Shown here piece after piece: positions 17,880 to 26,599 of a stretch of DNA of 34,549 nt. Made by a program: the position numbers and the translations under genes. The DNA is from Ignavibacterium sp. (GTDB taxonomy: Bacteria > Bacteroidota > Ignavibacteria > Ignavibacteriales > Ignavibacteriaceae). Location: the NCBI GenBank assembly GCA_020354005.1, contig CP070637.1, forward strand, positions 1,398,018 to 1,432,566, in the 5' to 3' direction. Within the stretch, counting starts at the first letter, position 1; each line of letters opens with the position of its first letter. The notes under the pieces are model-generated. The model searched no databases, was not told the origin of the DNA, and saw only the letters and a program-made list of their open reading frames with translations.

Positions 17880-17993
17880 AATTTCCACAAAATTAATGTT
17901 TATTCTGTCGCAAGAGATTTTAACATCATCTGAAATTCATCAAATACTATAATTGGTACTTTATGCTGTGTGTGGAGAAAGTTTCAAAAAATA

Positions 17994-18005
17994 TTCTTGC
18001 AAGAA
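17994..18005. promoter_or_regulatory. 12-base perfect palindrome before the HELVH gene
   Basis: TTCTTGCAAGAA is its own reverse complement and lies 22 bases before ATG 18028, in the 148-base gap after the Omp85 gene. It could be an operator or chance in AT-rich DNA. Confidence 0.25.
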
Positions 18006-18027
18006 AATTTAACTCTATTACTGTCTT

Positions 18028-19494
18028 ATGAATTTCCTTCTTAGATCAACCCTTGTTCTCTGTTTTACGATATCAATTTTATCCCAAACACTTGATCAAG
18101 AAAGAGCAACCTCATTCATTGATGCATTGATAAATAGTAGTGACAGCCTTGAAGATTTTGTTCTACCTGAGGAACTTTCTTTATCAAAAAGACTTGGCAT
18201 TAATTACCAAGGAGTAAAAAATAAGTTTCTTATTTCTTACAATATTCCACTTAAGGTTATTGAAGAAATAAAAAGAAACAAAATGTATTACCAGACAAAC
18301 ATTGAAAAAATAGATGAGGAATTTTCCATCCTTCAATTTGAAGTGAAACAGTTGGATTTCAATACAAAGTATTACTTTAAAAACGCTTATCTTATTTCTC
18401 CTCCCTACTTCTTTTATAAAGATTGGATAAAAATCGAAAGCAAAAGCTTCATTTTTTATATAAGTAATCCGGAATACTTTAATCAATATTCAATTGATAG
18501 ACTTGATCAATTTGTTTCAAATGTTTTCCTGATTCTAAATTATACAGAAGATGAGATTCAAAGACTAAACAGAGAAAAGATTATCTATATTCTTTGTAAA
18601 GATGAAAACGAAATTGAAGAGCTAACCGGTTACAAAGCTAGAGGAATATTTAATCTTGCCTACGATTATATTATTACAACGTTCAACTGTCACTACCACG
18701 AATTAGTTCATCTCTTAATGAACTACAAATTAAAAAGTCTCCCATTATTCACCCACCCATTTTTTCAGGAAGGTTTTGCAGTCAGTTTAGGTGGACGAGG
18801 AGGAAAAGAATCTAAAGTACTTTTGAATCTCGGTTGTTTTCTTGAAGAGTCTGATTTTTTAAACTACAAAAGTCTTCTCAGTGCTGCTGAATTTAAAAGT
18901 TATGATGCTTCGATGAGTTACCCTATAAGTGGTTTGTATAACAATTATTTATTAGATCAAATTGGAATTAATTATTATTTAAACTCTTATCTTGAATACA
19001 GTGCTGATAATATCAATGGGATGGTTATCTCATTAGATGATCTTGTGCCAGATAATCAGTGGCGTAAATTTATTAGTGAATGTGGAACTTATGAACAAAT
19101 AAAAATAGGTATTGAAGATGAAGGTTTTATAAGCCTGAATGAAAACTCATCTTACTTATTAAAGGAAAATCAAGAATCATATCTAATAAAAACAAGTGGG
19201 AATTTGTTGATTTCTATTTCCGAAGTGGAGTCAAATTATATCAGTAAAATTTATAATGAGTTTTATCCAAAAAAGAAGTACAAAGGTGAAAAGTATTTTA
19301 TTAGAGTAGGTGATAACGAGGTAGCGATTTACAACTTGTTCACAAATAATTTATTAGCAAATTACACTACTGGGTTTACACTTGATGGAAATATGGTTTC
19401 AAAAGAGAAAGGTTATTATACTTTTATTGTTGAAAAAAGTTTATTTGATGAATATTGGTACGAGTGGGAGATTAATATATTTGAGAATGAGTGA
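18028..19494 (+). CDS. exported protein with HExxH zinc-metallopeptidase motif, family not recognised
   Basis: 488 residues with a signal peptide (MNFLLRSTLVLCFTISILS). The middle holds a metallopeptidase signature: H224-E-L-V-H228 in CHYHELVHLL, followed by E248 in HPFFQEGFAVSLGG. This HExxH-19-E spacing is that of gluzincin peptidases of the MA clan, where the two histidines and the later glutamate bind zinc. The C-terminal part (about 370-488) is beta-rich and could be a binding domain. I do not recognise a named family and cannot say what it cuts. It appears to be a single-gene unit with unmatched neighbours, and its codon use is AT-rich like the rest. Confidence 0.75.
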   Translation: MNFLLRSTLVLCFTISILSQTLDQERATSFIDALINSSDSLEDFVLPEELSLSKRLGINYQGVKNKFLISYNIPLKVIEEIKRNKMYYQTNIEKIDEEFSILQFEVKQLDFNTKYYFKNAYLISPPYFFYKDWIKIESKSFIFYISNPEYFNQYSIDRLDQFVSNVFLILNYTEDEIQRLNREKIIYILCKDENEIEELTGYKARGIFNLAYDYIITTFNCHYHELVHLLMNYKLKSLPLFTHPFFQEGFAVSLGGRGGKESKVLLNLGCFLEESDFLNYKSLLSAAEFKSYDASMSYPISGLYNNYLLDQIGINYYLNSYLEYSADNINGMVISLDDLVPDNQWRKFISECGTYEQIKIGIEDEGFISLNENSSYLLKENQESYLIKTSGNLLISISEVESNYISKIYNEFYPKKKYKGEKYFIRVGDNEVAIYNLFTNNLLANYTTGFTLDGNMVSKEKGYYTFIVEKSLFDEYWYEWEINIFENE

Positions 19495-19682
19495 AAGAAC
19501 TCCCCGTACTCTCATCTCGCATCTATCTGGTCGAAGATAAACATAGATATCTTCCCTTCAGGGATTAATTAAAAAATGTTAATGAACGGAGAACTTATAT
19601 TTCATTTTTTGGCTTATTTCAAAGCATTTACTATCAAAAAAGCTAAATCAGCTTCCACTTTATCTTTCTTCTCACCTCAATT

Positions 19683-19696
19683 TTGATTAATATCAC
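19683..19696. promoter_or_regulatory. possible FNR/CRP-type binding site
   Basis: TTGAT-TAAT-ATCAC matches the FNR half-site pair TTGAT-N4-ATCAA at nine of ten positions. Its centre (19689.5) is 41.5 bases upstream of the start predicted from the -10-like TATTAT at 19719, the class II activator position. Confidence 0.4.
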
Positions 19697-19718
19697 AAAA
19701 ACTTAAGTTGGATTGTTG

Positions 19719-19724
19719 TATTAT
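19719..19724 (+). promoter_or_regulatory. -10-like element before the GAF/iron-sulfur gene pair
   Basis: TATTAT differs from TATAAT at one base. No good -35 element lies upstream, as expected if an activator binds at the FNR-like box. The predicted start is near 19731, about 43 bases before ATG 19774. Confidence 0.35.
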
Positions 19725-19773
19725 TTGCCCCAATTAATGAAATGAAATTGAAACAAATTATTTGGTGACAGCT

Positions 19774-22206
19774 ATGGAATTAAAGAGTGATGTAAATGGA
19801 TCGTTAACTTCTGCGGATAAAATTCATCTATGTGAATCCGTTAAACAATTTCCGTTTAAATCAAAGCTAAGTTTAGAGTACTTGATTGAATTCTGGAAAA
19901 AGGAAGCTGAAAGTACCAACCACTTAAGGTCTGATCAAGCAAAAAGTATATTGGAACAGGTGAGTAAGGTCCCGGAGTTGATGAATCCAATAGACGATTT
20001 AAGAATTTTGGAAGAGCACTCTGATTTGATTGACCAGCTTATGACTGCTATCTACCCACCTTCCAGATGGGAAACACAAATAAGTACCAGTAATGCACCA
20101 TTTCAGTTTAAATCATTCTATTCTTCGGCATTATTCAAAAAGATATTTGGAGTTGACAAAAAAGGAATATTTCTGAATGCCGAATTTAATGAGCGAGATA
20201 TGCTTGCAAATAAAATTCTTTCAGCATATCTGATGATTCTACAAAAATATTATGGAAAAAAACTAAGGATTGATCACCAGTTTATAATGGGTGTAAGTGA
20301 TGAATCTCTTAAAAGACACTTTAAAATCGATGTAGATCCACAGTTCATTAATGTTAAAGCTATTGGAGAACCTCCGCAAATTGGTGAGAAAGAATTAAAT
20401 TATATCCTTGAAGATGTAACCAATCTTGAAAGATGGACAGAAACAATTCCAATTGATAGTTTCGAATTTGAGGGCTTTGTTACAATATCTGCAACCAATG
20501 TTACTGATCAGGAAACACTTTCCCAACTTAAATATGATCTGCTGGAACGTGCATCAATAATTTCGATGGATAGATTTTTAGAATTGCAGCAGAAACTTAG
20601 AAGCTACCTTAGATTACCAGACATCAAATTAGGATTAGCAGCCTTTAGTGGCGAATGGAAAATGATGCTTGATTATGGTAATAAAATCGGTCTGAGTTTT
20701 ATTATGAACGAGAGGATTAAAAATAACTGTGAAAATATTAAAGCATCTATTTATGCTACTGCTTTCAATGAAAAACATCCGGTTGTTATAGATGACTTAA
20801 CTAAATTAGATAACATAACAATAGTTGAAGAAGAGATCATCAAGCAGGGGATTCTGAATATTATTATTGCCCCGCTTTATTATCAGGATGAACTTGTGGG
20901 CATGCTGGAGCTCGGCTCACCAAACAAGGGTGATCTTAATTCACTTGTGATTAAAAAATTAAAAGAAGTATTGTCACTCTTCTCAATTGCAGTAAGCCGC
21001 AACATTGAAGAAATGCAAAACAAAATTCAGGCGCTTATTAAAGAGGAATGTACAGCAATTCATCCAACTGTTGAGTGGCGCTTTAAGGATGCAGCGTTCA
21101 AACTCTTGCATCAAAAAGAAAATGATCCCGGCTCTACAATGGAGGATATTGTTTTTGATAACTTGTATCCTTTATATGGTTTATCGGATATAAGAAATTC
21201 TTCCATTCATAGAAATGAAGCTATTCAATCTGATTTAATCGAACATTTAAACCTTGTGGATAGAATTCTCACAACATCACACAGTAAAAAACCGCTTCCT
21301 ATTTTGGATGAATTAAAGTTTAGGACAAATAAACATATTAAGTCTCTTAAAAGAGGGCTTAACTCTGGGGATGAATTAACAATTATTAACTTTTTGCAGG
21401 ATGAGATTGAATCAGCTTTTTCACACATACAGAATTTTGATCCTTCTGTTGTTGAACTAATAAATGAGTACAACTCGAATATTGATAATGAAACAAAGTT
21501 GCTCTATAAAAAACGTAAAGATTACGAGGAGAGTGTTTCGAAAATTAATGATGTGATTAGCTCCTATTTGGATGAAGCTCAGTTAGAAGCTCAGGATATG
21601 TATCCCCATTACTTTGAGAAATATAAAACCGATGGAGTAGAGCACAGTATTTACATTGGTCAATCTCTTGTCCAGAATCAACAATACAGCCCAATGTATC
21701 TTAAAAACCTCAGGATATGGCAATTACTAATCTTGTGTGGAGTTGCCCGGGAGACTGATAAATTAAAATCTCAGTTAAAAGTTAAGCTCGACACAACTCA
21801 TTTGGTTTTGGTTCAGAATAATCCTCTTTCTATAAGATTCCGTTATGATGAGAAAAAGTTTGATGTTGATGGAACCTATAATATTCGATATGAAATTATG
21901 AAGAAGAGAATTGATAAAGCAATTATAAAAGGATCAAAAGAGCGATTAACAATGCCAGGAAAAATTTCCGTTGTATATTCCCAGTCATCTGAAGCATTAG
22001 AGTATAAAAGATATTTCGATTTTCTGCGCAGTAAAGATTTAATAACCGGTGAAATCGAAGAGTTGGAATTAGAACCATTGCAGGGTGTTCAGGGGCTTAA
22101 AGCACTTAGGATAATGGTTAATATAAATCCCGCTATTTCAGCACAGGCAAGTATAAAAGCAGATGTAAAAGAAGCAGTAGGAAATCTTAAAGAATTTGTG
22201 AATTAG
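19774..22206 (+). CDS. large GAF-domain protein
   Basis: 810 residues from ATG 19774; in-frame TTG 19762 and GTG 19765 would add a few. There is no signal peptide or obvious membrane helix. A GAF-like domain occupies about residues 260-410 (SGEWKMMLDYG, HPVVIDDLTKLDNI, IIIAPLYYQDELVGMLELGSP), followed by a long helical region with coiled-coil character. No histidine-kinase, cyclase, GGDEF or DNA-binding domain was recognised, so any output would be by protein contact. The N-terminal 250 residues (SFYSSALFKKIFG and onward) are not recognised. It lies 8 bases before the iron-sulfur protein gene and is likely co-transcribed with it. Confidence 0.8.
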   Translation: MELKSDVNGSLTSADKIHLCESVKQFPFKSKLSLEYLIEFWKKEAESTNHLRSDQAKSILEQVSKVPELMNPIDDLRILEEHSDLIDQLMTAIYPPSRWETQISTSNAPFQFKSFYSSALFKKIFGVDKKGIFLNAEFNERDMLANKILSAYLMILQKYYGKKLRIDHQFIMGVSDESLKRHFKIDVDPQFINVKAIGEPPQIGEKELNYILEDVTNLERWTETIPIDSFEFEGFVTISATNVTDQETLSQLKYDLLERASIISMDRFLELQQKLRSYLRLPDIKLGLAAFSGEWKMMLDYGNKIGLSFIMNERIKNNCENIKASIYATAFNEKHPVVIDDLTKLDNITIVEEEIIKQGILNIIIAPLYYQDELVGMLELGSPNKGDLNSLVIKKLKEVLSLFSIAVSRNIEEMQNKIQALIKEECTAIHPTVEWRFKDAAFKLLHQKENDPGSTMEDIVFDNLYPLYGLSDIRNSSIHRNEAIQSDLIEHLNLVDRILTTSHSKKPLPILDELKFRTNKHIKSLKRGLNSGDELTIINFLQDEIESAFSHIQNFDPSVVELINEYNSNIDNETKLLYKKRKDYEESVSKINDVISSYLDEAQLEAQDMYPHYFEKYKTDGVEHSIYIGQSLVQNQQYSPMYLKNLRIWQLLILCGVARETDKLKSQLKVKLDTTHLVLVQNNPLSIRFRYDEKKFDVDGTYNIRYEIMKKRIDKAIIKGSKERLTMPGKISVVYSQSSEALEYKRYFDFLRSKDLITGEIEELELEPLQGVQGLKALRIMVNINPAISAQASIKADVKEAVGNLKEFVN

Positions 22207-22214
22207 GTTTCAGT

Positions 22215-22634
22215 ATGGCAAAAGGATATTCAAACGACGAAATTACTGTATACTTTGATAATGATACTTGCATGCATTCCGGGAATTGTGTGAACGGTTT
22301 GAAATCTGTTTTTAATCCAAAGGGTCGGCCATGGATAAATATGCAGGGCGCATCAAGCGAGGAAATTATTAAAGCTGTGAAAAATTGCCCATCTGGTGCT
22401 TTGACTTACAAAATGAACAATGAATTGAGTGAATCTAAAGATAGTCAGGTTCAGGAAGTTTCAATAAAGGTAAATAAGGGAGGGCCCCTCCTAATCAAAG
22501 GTACAGTCAAGCTAATAGAAAAAGATGGAACTGAAACCATTAAGGAAGGACCATTTATTCTTTGCCGCTGCGGCAATTCAAAAACCAAACCTTTCTGTGA
22601 TAACAGCCACCGTGATAATGAGTTTGAGGAATAA
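22215..22634 (+). CDS. double iron-sulfur protein: YjdI-type 4Fe-4S plus CDGSH domain
   Basis: 139 residues with two metal centres. The N-terminal half matches the YjdI/Fer4_19 mono-cluster domain, with C19, C25 and C58 in FDNDTCMHSGNC and VKNCPSGALTYK. The C-terminal half is a CDGSH-type 2Fe-2S domain: C117, C119, C128 and H132 in CRCGNSKTKPFCDNSH. The usual CDGSH core reads CDNSH here, with Asn for Gly, while all four ligands remain. CDGSH proteins handle redox or cluster transfer; the partner is unknown. The pairing with a GAF protein and a possible FNR box suggests an oxygen or redox response. Confidence 0.9.
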   Translation: MAKGYSNDEITVYFDNDTCMHSGNCVNGLKSVFNPKGRPWINMQGASSEEIIKAVKNCPSGALTYKMNNELSESKDSQVQEVSIKVNKGGPLLIKGTVKLIEKDGTETIKEGPFILCRCGNSKTKPFCDNSHRDNEFEE

Positions 22635-22681
22635 GGGAAACGTGTTGCTTACGATGGGACCGTAGTAAATTTAAATTTTTC

Positions 22682-22750
22682 TGTCACACTGAGCCTGTCG
22701 AAGTGTGACGTTTATCCAAATGGTCTGTCTTCGACGGGCTCAGGCTGACA
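22682..22750. repeat. intergenic inverted repeat, GTCACACTGAGCCTGTCGAAG type
   Basis: The left unit (22683-22709) starts GTCACACTGAGCCTGTCGA and is itself a hairpin (GTCACACT with AGTGTGAC). The right unit (22729-22749) is the same sequence inverted, with about three mismatches. Together they can form a long stem. I recognise this unit as a dispersed palindromic repeat common in many bacterial genomes. Confidence 0.8.
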
Positions 22751-22880
22751 TATTTAGACTTCGTTTAGAACCTCTCAATTGAACATTTCCCTCACCATAA
22801 TTCATTCCAACAGTTTTATTAAACAATTCATATCTTAAGTAATCTATCAGAATAATTTTTTATTTTTCTCAAAATCTTTG

Positions 22881-23726
22881 ATGACTAACATCTCAGAGCT
22901 CAAATCCTATATTACTTTAACCCGCCCAATCAATTTTATCATCACTTTTTTTGTAGTTATTTTTGGCGCATTATTTTGCGCCGCTGAAGAATATTCTCTT
23001 TATATAATCTTATTGGCCGCCATTTCTGCTGCTCTTACTGCAGCCTCAGGAAATGTTGTAAATGATATTTATGATAAAGAATCAGATAAAATAAATCATC
23101 CTGAAAGACCACTTGCAAAGGGAATAATTTCAGATAAAGAAGCATGGGCTGCATATTTTGTTTTAACATTGGCGGCTATTTTTCTATCAGCTTTTATAAA
23201 TCAAATTGCGTTTGCAATTGTAGTATTTACTTCAGTATTGCTTTACCTTTATTCAATACGATTAAAAAGAATTCCTCTCCTGGGAAACATCACTATCGCC
23301 TATCTAACGGGGCTTGCATTTATTTACGGAGGAGTGGCGGTAAATAATGTAAGTGATGCATACCTTCCCGCAGTATTTGCCTTTATGATTAATCTGATAA
23401 GAGAATTAGTAAAAGATATTCAGGATATGGAAGGTGATAAAAAAGTCGGTCTGAAAACGTTTCCCATCAAGCTTGGGACAAAAGCCACAAATATTTTAAT
23501 TACTTCATTAACAGTTACACTAATCATATTTACTTTTTATCCATTCGTTAATCAGATTTATAAGATAGAATTTTTTGTTACGGTTATGATAATTGTAAAT
23601 CCTTTACTTGTATATTTTATAAAGCTGCTGTATGAAGATAACCATTACAAAAACTTGAATAAGTTAAGCAATATGTTAAAATTGAATATGGTATTAGGTT
23701 TACTCGCTATTATTCTTGGTAAATGA
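22881..23726 (+). CDS. UbiA-family prenyltransferase (DGGGP synthase-like)
   Basis: An integral membrane prenyltransferase of 281 residues and about eight to nine helices. Both aspartate-rich motifs are present: N61-D62 to D69 (NDIYDKESDKINHPERPL) and D179 to D186 (KDIQDMEGDKK). The LIRELVKDIQDMEGD form and its TFPIKLG follow-up resemble geranylgeranylglycerol-phosphate geranylgeranyltransferases more than UbiA or MenA proper. That enzyme makes the archaeal-type diether lipid core. Substrate assignment is by motif resemblance only, and quinone or heme prenylation remains possible. I prefer ATG 22881 to the TTG one codon earlier. It overlaps rnhB by four bases. Confidence 0.85.
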   Translation: MTNISELKSYITLTRPINFIITFFVVIFGALFCAAEEYSLYIILLAAISAALTAASGNVVNDIYDKESDKINHPERPLAKGIISDKEAWAAYFVLTLAAIFLSAFINQIAFAIVVFTSVLLYLYSIRLKRIPLLGNITIAYLTGLAFIYGGVAVNNVSDAYLPAVFAFMINLIRELVKDIQDMEGDKKVGLKTFPIKLGTKATNILITSLTVTLIIFTFYPFVNQIYKIEFFVTVMIIVNPLLVYFIKLLYEDNHYKNLNKLSNMLKLNMVLGLLAIILGK

Positions 23727-24352
23727 AGAATTTTGATAATAGTTTTCTAAGTAAAAAAATAAAACTGGTTGCCGGAATAGATGAAGCAGGAAGAGGTCCT
23801 CTAGCCGGTCCGGTTGTTGCTGCATCGGTCATATTCTCACCATCTGTTTCCATTCCAGGAGTAAATGATTCAAAGCTTCTTACTGAACATAAAAGAGAAA
23901 ACTTGTTTGAAGAAATAATAAACAAAGCTCTTGCATATAATGTTTCAGTTGTTACGCATAAAAGAATAGATAAAATTAATATCCTGAATGCGACTCTCCT
24001 TGCAATGGGAAACTCGGCTAAGAAACTGTCTGTGCAGCCCGACTTAATTCTTGTAGATGGAAATCGAGCATTTAAATACCATATCCTGGTAATACCAGTT
24101 GTTAAAGGGGATTCAAAATCTTTTTCTATTGCTGCAGCATCAATATTAGCAAAGGTAACCCGCGATAGAATCATGAAAAAATATTCTAAAAGTTATCCGG
24201 ATTACTTCTGGGAGAAGAATAAAGGTTATCCAACAAGGCAGCATATTGATGTTATTAAACTAATTGGTCCTTCACCTTTACACCGGAAGACATTTCTTGG
24301 TAAAATTTTGAATGTAGCGATACAACCAGAAACAAATCTGCAAACTGCTTAG
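23723..24352 (+). CDS. rnhB: ribonuclease HII
   Basis: Cleaves RNA in RNA-DNA hybrids and at single embedded ribonucleotides. The four active-site acids are D20-E21 (GIDEAGRGPLAGPVV), D112 (ILVDGNR) and D130 (VVKGDSKS). The SILAKVTRDRIM helix and the HRKTF C-terminal region are present. At 209 residues it is complete. It overlaps the prenyltransferase gene by an ATGA junction and is followed two bases later by yraN, a common neighbour of rnhB. Confidence 0.97.
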   Translation: MKNFDNSFLSKKIKLVAGIDEAGRGPLAGPVVAASVIFSPSVSIPGVNDSKLLTEHKRENLFEEIINKALAYNVSVVTHKRIDKINILNATLLAMGNSAKKLSVQPDLILVDGNRAFKYHILVIPVVKGDSKSFSIAAASILAKVTRDRIMKKYSKSYPDYFWEKNKGYPTRQHIDVIKLIGPSPLHRKTFLGKILNVAIQPETNLQTA

Positions 24353-24354
24353 TT

Positions 24355-24726
24355 ATGGGGTATATGAACAAAAAACAATTAGGTAAAAAAGGGGAGGAGC
24401 TGGCAGTTGTATTTTTAAAAGATAAAGGATTTAAAATATTACATCAAAACTACAGGTACGGAAAAGGTGAAATCGATATTATTGCGAAAGATCCCGAAGA
24501 TGGATATACGGTTTTTGTAGAAGTAAAAACCCGGCAGAACCTCGATTATGGTGAACCTGAATATGCTATTACAAAAAACAAGCAAGAACAAGTAAAGAAG
24601 ATTGCTGAATTATATTTTTATGAAAATGAAATTGAGGAACTTACGTGCAGATTTGATGTGATAGCTATATTTCTCGAAAATATAAACAGTCCTGTGATTA
24701 ACCATTATGTAAATGCATTTATGTAA
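24355..24726 (+). CDS. yraN: YraN/UPF0102 family endonuclease-like protein
   Basis: 123 residues of the UPF0102 family, with the restriction-endonuclease-like core GKKGEELAVVFLKDKGFKIL, then GEIDIIAKD and FVEVKTR, which give the E-x(n)-D-ExK acidic and lysine residues of that fold. The activity in cells is not established; a Holliday-junction or repair role has been suggested for relatives. The start may be ATG 24355 or ATG 24364; the second gives the usual short N-terminus. It lies in a five-gene run. Confidence 0.92.
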   Translation: MGYMNKKQLGKKGEELAVVFLKDKGFKILHQNYRYGKGEIDIIAKDPEDGYTVFVEVKTRQNLDYGEPEYAITKNKQEQVKKIAELYFYENEIEELTCRFDVIAIFLENINSPVINHYVNAFM

Positions 24727-24730
24727 TTGA

Positions 24731-25240
24731 ATGAAATTCATTAATGGATATATAAAAATAGTTGATAAAATAAATGAACGGATTGGTGTTTTAACATCCT
24801 GGTTAACAGCACTGCTTGTTCTTGTTGTTAGTTATGATGTTTTTGTTAGGTATTTATTTGGCGAGAGTAGCGTTGGATTACAGGAACTTGAGTGGCACAT
24901 TTTTGCTTTGATATTTTTAGTAGCTGCTGCATATACACTTAAGGTTGATGAACATGTTCGTGTAGATGTATTTTATACGCGGTTCTCACCTAAGAAGAAA
25001 GCCTGGCTTAATTTAATTGGCTCAGTATTTTTATTAATTCCGTTCTGCATTATTGTAATATTAGCTTCAGAAAATTTTGTTTCTATTTCTTTCAGGATTA
25101 ATGAAACCTCACCCGATGCAGGTGGGCTTCCGGCCAGATATATACTAAAAGCTTTTATTCCCATCTCATTTTTTCTTCTTCTGCTTGAAGGAATTGCGCT
25201 TGCCTTTAAATCCTTTATACAGATAAGAGGCAAGTCGTAA
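24731..25240 (+). CDS. TRAP transporter small permease (DctQ type)
   Basis: 169 residues with four membrane helices, the standard small integral subunit of tripartite ATP-independent periplasmic transporters. Typical segments are [15 protein letters not shown] in the first half, [21 protein letters not shown], and the [20 protein letters not shown] loop. It pairs with the large permease that starts 5 bases downstream; the binding protein is convergent at 26687. Confidence 0.93.
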   Translation: MKFINGYIKIVDKINERIGVLTSWLTALLVLVVSYDVFVRYLFGESSVGLQELEWHIFALIFLVAAAYTLKVDEHVRVDVFYTRFSPKKKAWLNLIGSVFLLIPFCIIVILASENFVSISFRINETSPDAGGLPARYILKAFIPISFFLLLLEGIALAFKSFIQIRGKS

Positions 25241-25245
25241 TTTTT

Positions 25246-26562
25246 ATGGAAGCACTGCCCCTGTTATTTTTTCTTGCCATTCTAATTTCGTTACTATTCG
25301 GGTACCCTGTTTCCTTTACTCTCGGTGGTGTTTCAATAATTGTAGGATTGATAATCTTTGGTACGGAATATTTTAATCTGTTACCGCTTCGTATCTGGGG
25401 GATAATGTCAAACTACATTTTGTTGGCTGTACCACTATTCATTTTTATGGGAGTAATGCTGGAAAAGTCAGGCATTGCAGAAGAGCTGCTTGAAACAATG
25501 GCGTTGTTGTTTGGAAAACTCAAAGGCGGATTAGCTATCTCGGTTTTGGTAGTTGGTGCTATGCTGGGTGCTTCAACAGGAATTGTTGGTGCCACGGTTG
25601 TTACAATGGGTGTGCTAAGTCTGCCGGTAATGTTAAAAAGAGGGTACGAAGAAAAGTCAGCAACGGGAATAATATTGGCGTCTGGAACACTCGGACAAAT
25701 TATTCCTCCTAGTATAATTTTAGTTTTGCTAGGAAGCGTATTGAACATTCCGGTGGGTGATCTTTTTATTGCTGCAGTAATTCCGGGATTATTACTAGTA
25801 CTCTTATTTTTTATATGGATTGTAGTTCAAACCAAATTAAAACCAAAAGCATTACCAGCTATGCCTGATGCAGAATTAAAAAAATTCATAGGTAAAGAGA
25901 AATATAAAAGAATAATAAATGCATTCATTCTTCCTTTTATTCTTGTTGTTACAGTTTTGGGTTCGATCTTTGCCGGTGTTGCATCACCCACAGAAGCTGC
26001 TGCCATTGGGGCGCTTGGTGCCTCTATCCTTACAATAATTAAAAGAAGATTTAATCTTCCAACGTTAAAGGCAGTAATGCTTAAAACAACAACAATCACA
26101 AGCATGGTTTTTATGATTCTTGTTGGAGCTGCTGCATTTGGGTTGGTGTTCCGGGGATTACACGGAGATCGTTATTTAGCTGATCTAATTTTAACCGCCA
26201 ACTTTGAACCTTACCAGTTTTTAATACTTGCAATGCTTGTAATTTTTATTTGTGGATTTTTTATCGATTTTATAGAAATTACATTTATAGTTGTTCCGGT
26301 GATAGCGCCAATTTTCCACAGTTTCGAAATGAATATTCTCTGGCTGGGAATATTGATCGCAATGAACTTACAAACCTCGTTCTTAACTCCTCCATTCGGT
26401 TTTTCTATTTTTTATTTGAAAGGGGTAGCGCCGAAGGAAATAACTACAACTCAATTATATAAAGGTGTGATTCCATATGTTGTAATACAATTACTCGCAT
26501 TACTACTTATCGCAACCATTCCAATGCTTACATTGTGGCTGCCTGAGTTTTTGGGTGGATAA
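25246..26562 (+). CDS. TRAP transporter large permease (DctM type)
   Basis: 438 residues, about eleven to twelve helices, DctM family. Characteristic regions are the glycine-rich stretch MLGASTGIVGATVVTMGVLS, IILASGTLGQIIPPSI, and the second half with GVASPTEAAAIGALGA and MNLQTSFLTPPFGFSIFYLKG. It carries sodium-coupled solute import with DctQ and a periplasmic binding protein. It is the last gene of its run. Confidence 0.96.
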   Translation: MEALPLLFFLAILISLLFGYPVSFTLGGVSIIVGLIIFGTEYFNLLPLRIWGIMSNYILLAVPLFIFMGVMLEKSGIAEELLETMALLFGKLKGGLAISVLVVGAMLGASTGIVGATVVTMGVLSLPVMLKRGYEEKSATGIILASGTLGQIIPPSIILVLLGSVLNIPVGDLFIAAVIPGLLLVLLFFIWIVVQTKLKPKALPAMPDAELKKFIGKEKYKRIINAFILPFILVVTVLGSIFAGVASPTEAAAIGALGASILTIIKRRFNLPTLKAVMLKTTTITSMVFMILVGAAAFGLVFRGLHGDRYLADLILTANFEPYQFLILAMLVIFICGFFIDFIEITFIVVPVIAPIFHSFEMNILWLGILIAMNLQTSFLTPPFGFSIFYLKGVAPKEITTTQLYKGVIPYVVIQLLALLLIATIPMLTLWLPEFLGG

Positions 26563-26599
26563 ACTGCTATAGACCATCTATAAAAAGATAATATCAATT

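Noticed and set aside
23710..24174. 154-residue minus-strand open frame over rnhB
   Set aside because: Antisense shadow of a clear RNase HII gene; the protein shows no recognisable domain.
24893..24906. Sigma-54-like TGGCACATTTTTGC
   Set aside because: The GG to GC spacing is one base short and it lies inside the dctQ coding sequence (EWHIFA).
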